Below, piece after piece: positions 5,638 to 7,002 of a DNA stretch of 7,002 nucleotides (position 1 is its first letter; each line of letters opens with the position of its first letter). Both the position numbers and the translations under genes were made by a program. The DNA is from DATESG01 sp964480275 (GTDB lineage: Bacteria > Bacillota_I > Bacilli_A > RFN20 > CAG-826), in NCBI GenBank assembly GCA_964480275.1, contig CAYZOC010000049.1, forward strand, positions 1-7,002, given 5' to 3'. The notes beneath the pieces are model-generated. The model made no database searches and was not told the DNA's origin. It saw only the letters and a program-made list of their open reading frames with translations.

Positions 5638-6435
5638 ATGAAAATTGGACTCATCGGTGTCGGCAATATGGGTGAGGCACTTTTGGCTGGGCTGCTTTAT
5701 AACACAAAGAGTGAAGATGTATTTTTTACCGCTCAATCAAGCGCGACAATTAAAAGAATTTTACATAAATATAACATTACTAACTGTCGCTCAAACTTGG
5801 AGTTAGCTCTCGAGTGTCAAGTAATCATCCTCGCGACAAAGCCAAATGTATATTATTCGATTATTGAAGAAATTCTTCCGGCACTAGCAAAAGATAAAAT
5901 TTTAATTAGTATTACGCCTTCTTTTAGTATTGCTAAGTTAGAACAATTAAGTGGGCATCGCGCTATTATTGTGCGAACTATTCCTAATACACCAGTAAAA
6001 GTGCGAGCGGGAATTATTCTGACTGCCTTTCAAAAAGATGTTGATATAAAAACAAAACAGTTGATTGATGATATATTTTCACCACTAGGAAAAGTAATTG
6101 AAATCAAAGAAGAATATTTCGCGGTCGCTAGTAGTCTTAGTGGTTCTAGTCCAGCACTAGTTGAATACTTGATCAAGGCGTTTATTGAGTATGGCCTCAC
6201 AAAGGGGATCGACCCGCAAATAGTCAAAAAGCTTGTTGTCGATAGTTTTAGTGGTACGAGTAAACTAGTTGATAATAGTAGCGAGGATCTTTTAGAAATG
6301 ATTGATGCGGTATGCTCAAAAGGTGGGTCTACGATTGAAGGTATTGAATATCTTGATAAGAGCGAAGTTACAACAATTATTTTTAATAGTCTAGATGCGA
6401 TTACCCGCCGCTTTTTGCAAATGGAGCAAGATTAA
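5638..6435 (+). CDS. proC: Pyrroline-5-carboxylate reductase
   Basis: The enzyme catalyses the last step of proline synthesis, the NAD(P)H-dependent reduction of 1-pyrroline-5-carboxylate to L-proline in the cytoplasm. The 265-residue length is typical. The N-terminal Rossmann motif is GLIGVGNMGEA (G7, G9, G12). The family motif VRTIPNTPVKVRAG is at 112-125. The C-terminal dimerisation domain shows SGSSPA at 168-173 and the P5CR signature CSKGGSTIEGIEYLD from C226, including T232. The start is clear: ATG at 5638 with GGAGG at 5629-5633. No glutamate kinase or glutamyl-phosphate reductase gene is in the window, so the source of the substrate is elsewhere (glutamate, ornithine or arginine routes). 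It is directly followed by the photolyase gene in a TAAATG junction, so the two are probably co-transcribed. Confidence 0.96.
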   Translation: MKIGLIGVGNMGEALLAGLLYNTKSEDVFFTAQSSATIKRILHKYNITNCRSNLELALECQVIILATKPNVYYSIIEEILPALAKDKILISITPSFSIAKLEQLSGHRAIIVRTIPNTPVKVRAGIILTAFQKDVDIKTKQLIDDIFSPLGKVIEIKEEYFAVASSLSGSSPALVEYLIKAFIEYGLTKGIDPQIVKKLVVDSFSGTSKLVDNSSEDLLEMIDAVCSKGGSTIEGIEYLDKSEVTTIIFNSLDAITRRFLQMEQD

Positions 6436-7002
6436 ATGCATCCCGACCGTCTCCGCCACCTATATCAAGAAAACAAAGATGATAATGGTGAATATATTCT
6501 TTATTGGATGCAAAGAAGTCAGCGTGTAAATTATAATCACTGTTTGTCTCACGCTATAAGACTTGCAAATGCTAATAAACTACCACTTGTTGTTGTTTTC
6601 AATCTGACAAATAGTTTTTTAGGTGCCTCAAGTGCCCATTTCATATTTATGATTGAAGGATTAAAAGAAGTTAAGGACGATTTAGAAAAACTTGGAGTTA
6701 TTTTTATCATAAAGATCGGAAATTTTACCGAAAACATTAGTAATTTAGCCGCTAAGTCAGATACGACGATTTTTGACTTTGCATATTTAAGGCAAGAAAG
6801 AAAATGGCGGCGCGAGGTTTATGAGCAAATTGTCCGCCAAAAGCTTGCAATTAACATTGATCTCGTCGAAAGTGATGTAATCGTTCCCGTTGAAAAAGCT
6901 TATGATAAGGTTGCATATGGGGCCTATGTCCTGCGCCCACATCTTAACCGACTAGTAAATGATTATTTAGATTTTGACTTTCTAGCACCATTAGAAAATA
7001 AA
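6436..7002 (+). CDS. phrB: Class II CPD photolyase, N-terminal part (3' end outside the window)
   Basis: The frame opens with ATG directly after the proC stop codon and stays open to the window end, giving 189 residues of a protein usually around 440-470 long. It encodes the N-terminal antenna-binding-type domain of deoxyribodipyrimidine photolyase, which repairs cyclobutane pyrimidine dimers with blue light and FADH-. Class II features visible are YILYWMQRSQRVNYNH (residues 20-35), the stretch FDFAYLRQERKWRREV (about 113-128) corresponding to the class II DxxYLRxxRxWR block, and VESDVIVPVE (144-153) followed by a Lys/Arg-rich segment ending LRPHL. The FAD-binding C-terminal half and its signatures are not in the window. 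GGAG at 6423-6426, inside the end of proC, lies 9 nt before the ATG, so translation is likely coupled. The symbol phrB is used loosely, since class II enzymes are often annotated phr. Confidence 0.92.
   Translation, partial: MHPDRLRHLYQENKDDNGEYILYWMQRSQRVNYNHCLSHAIRLANANKLPLVVVFNLTNSFLGASSAHFIFMIEGLKEVKDDLEKLGVIFIIKIGNFTENISNLAAKSDTTIFDFAYLRQERKWRREVYEQIVRQKLAINIDLVESDVIVPVEKAYDKVAYGAYVLRPHLNRLVNDYLDFDFLAPLENK

Noticed and set aside
1..7002. CRISPR arrays, insertion sequence ends, tRNA or rRNA genes
   Set aside because: I saw no regularly spaced repeats, no transposase-like protein, no long terminal inverted repeats and no tRNA-like or rRNA-like sequence on either strand.

Overview
This is an AT-rich window (roughly two thirds A+T by eye). 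All nine supported genes lie on the + strand and the intergenic gaps are short. Eight of the nine have a visible stop codon and all eight use TAA. Tryptophan is read as TGG and no gene is interrupted by an in-frame TGA, so the standard bacterial code fits. Most genes have a clear GGAGG-type ribosome binding site. The low GC, codon use and gene families suggest a Firmicutes/Mollicutes-type bacterium (for example the Acholeplasma/Izemoplasma/Haloplasma side or Erysipelotrichia-like). That placement is an inference, because there is no rRNA or other marker here.

Layout. 3-341: C-terminal tail of an unrecognised protein cut by the window edge. 408-2650: a likely three-gene run of a PlsC-like acyltransferase with a degenerate catalytic motif, a cytoplasmic TPR protein, and a small four-helix membrane protein. 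2758-3435: a membrane-anchored SGNH/GDSL-type esterase with its own candidate promoter. 3528-5063 and 5008-5589: a 511-residue CoA-dependent (alcohol acetyltransferase-like, HxxxDG) acyltransferase overlapping by 56 nt a six-helix membrane protein resembling the DUF6320 family. 5638-6435: proC, pyrroline-5-carboxylate reductase, with a candidate promoter. 6436-7002: the N-terminal 189 residues of a class II CPD photolyase, starting directly after the proC stop and running off the window end.

How the genes may work together. The middle of the window holds two different acyltransferases, a serine esterase and two multi-pass membrane proteins. This suggests acylation and deacylation of a lipid or envelope component. 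As I remember them, acyltransferase/DUF6320 pairs in Firmicutes often sit beside an alpha/beta hydrolase; here the adjacent hydrolase is a GDSL-type enzyme instead. No substrate can be read from the sequence. The proC-photolyase pair looks like a two-gene transcription unit joined by position rather than pathway.

I see no mobile element, CRISPR array, tRNA or rRNA, and no gene-free stretch longer than about 110 bases. The points most worth a second look are the acyltransferase/membrane protein/esterase neighbourhood, the apparently leaderless or near-leaderless start of the large acyltransferase, and the missing catalytic Asp in the PlsC-like protein.
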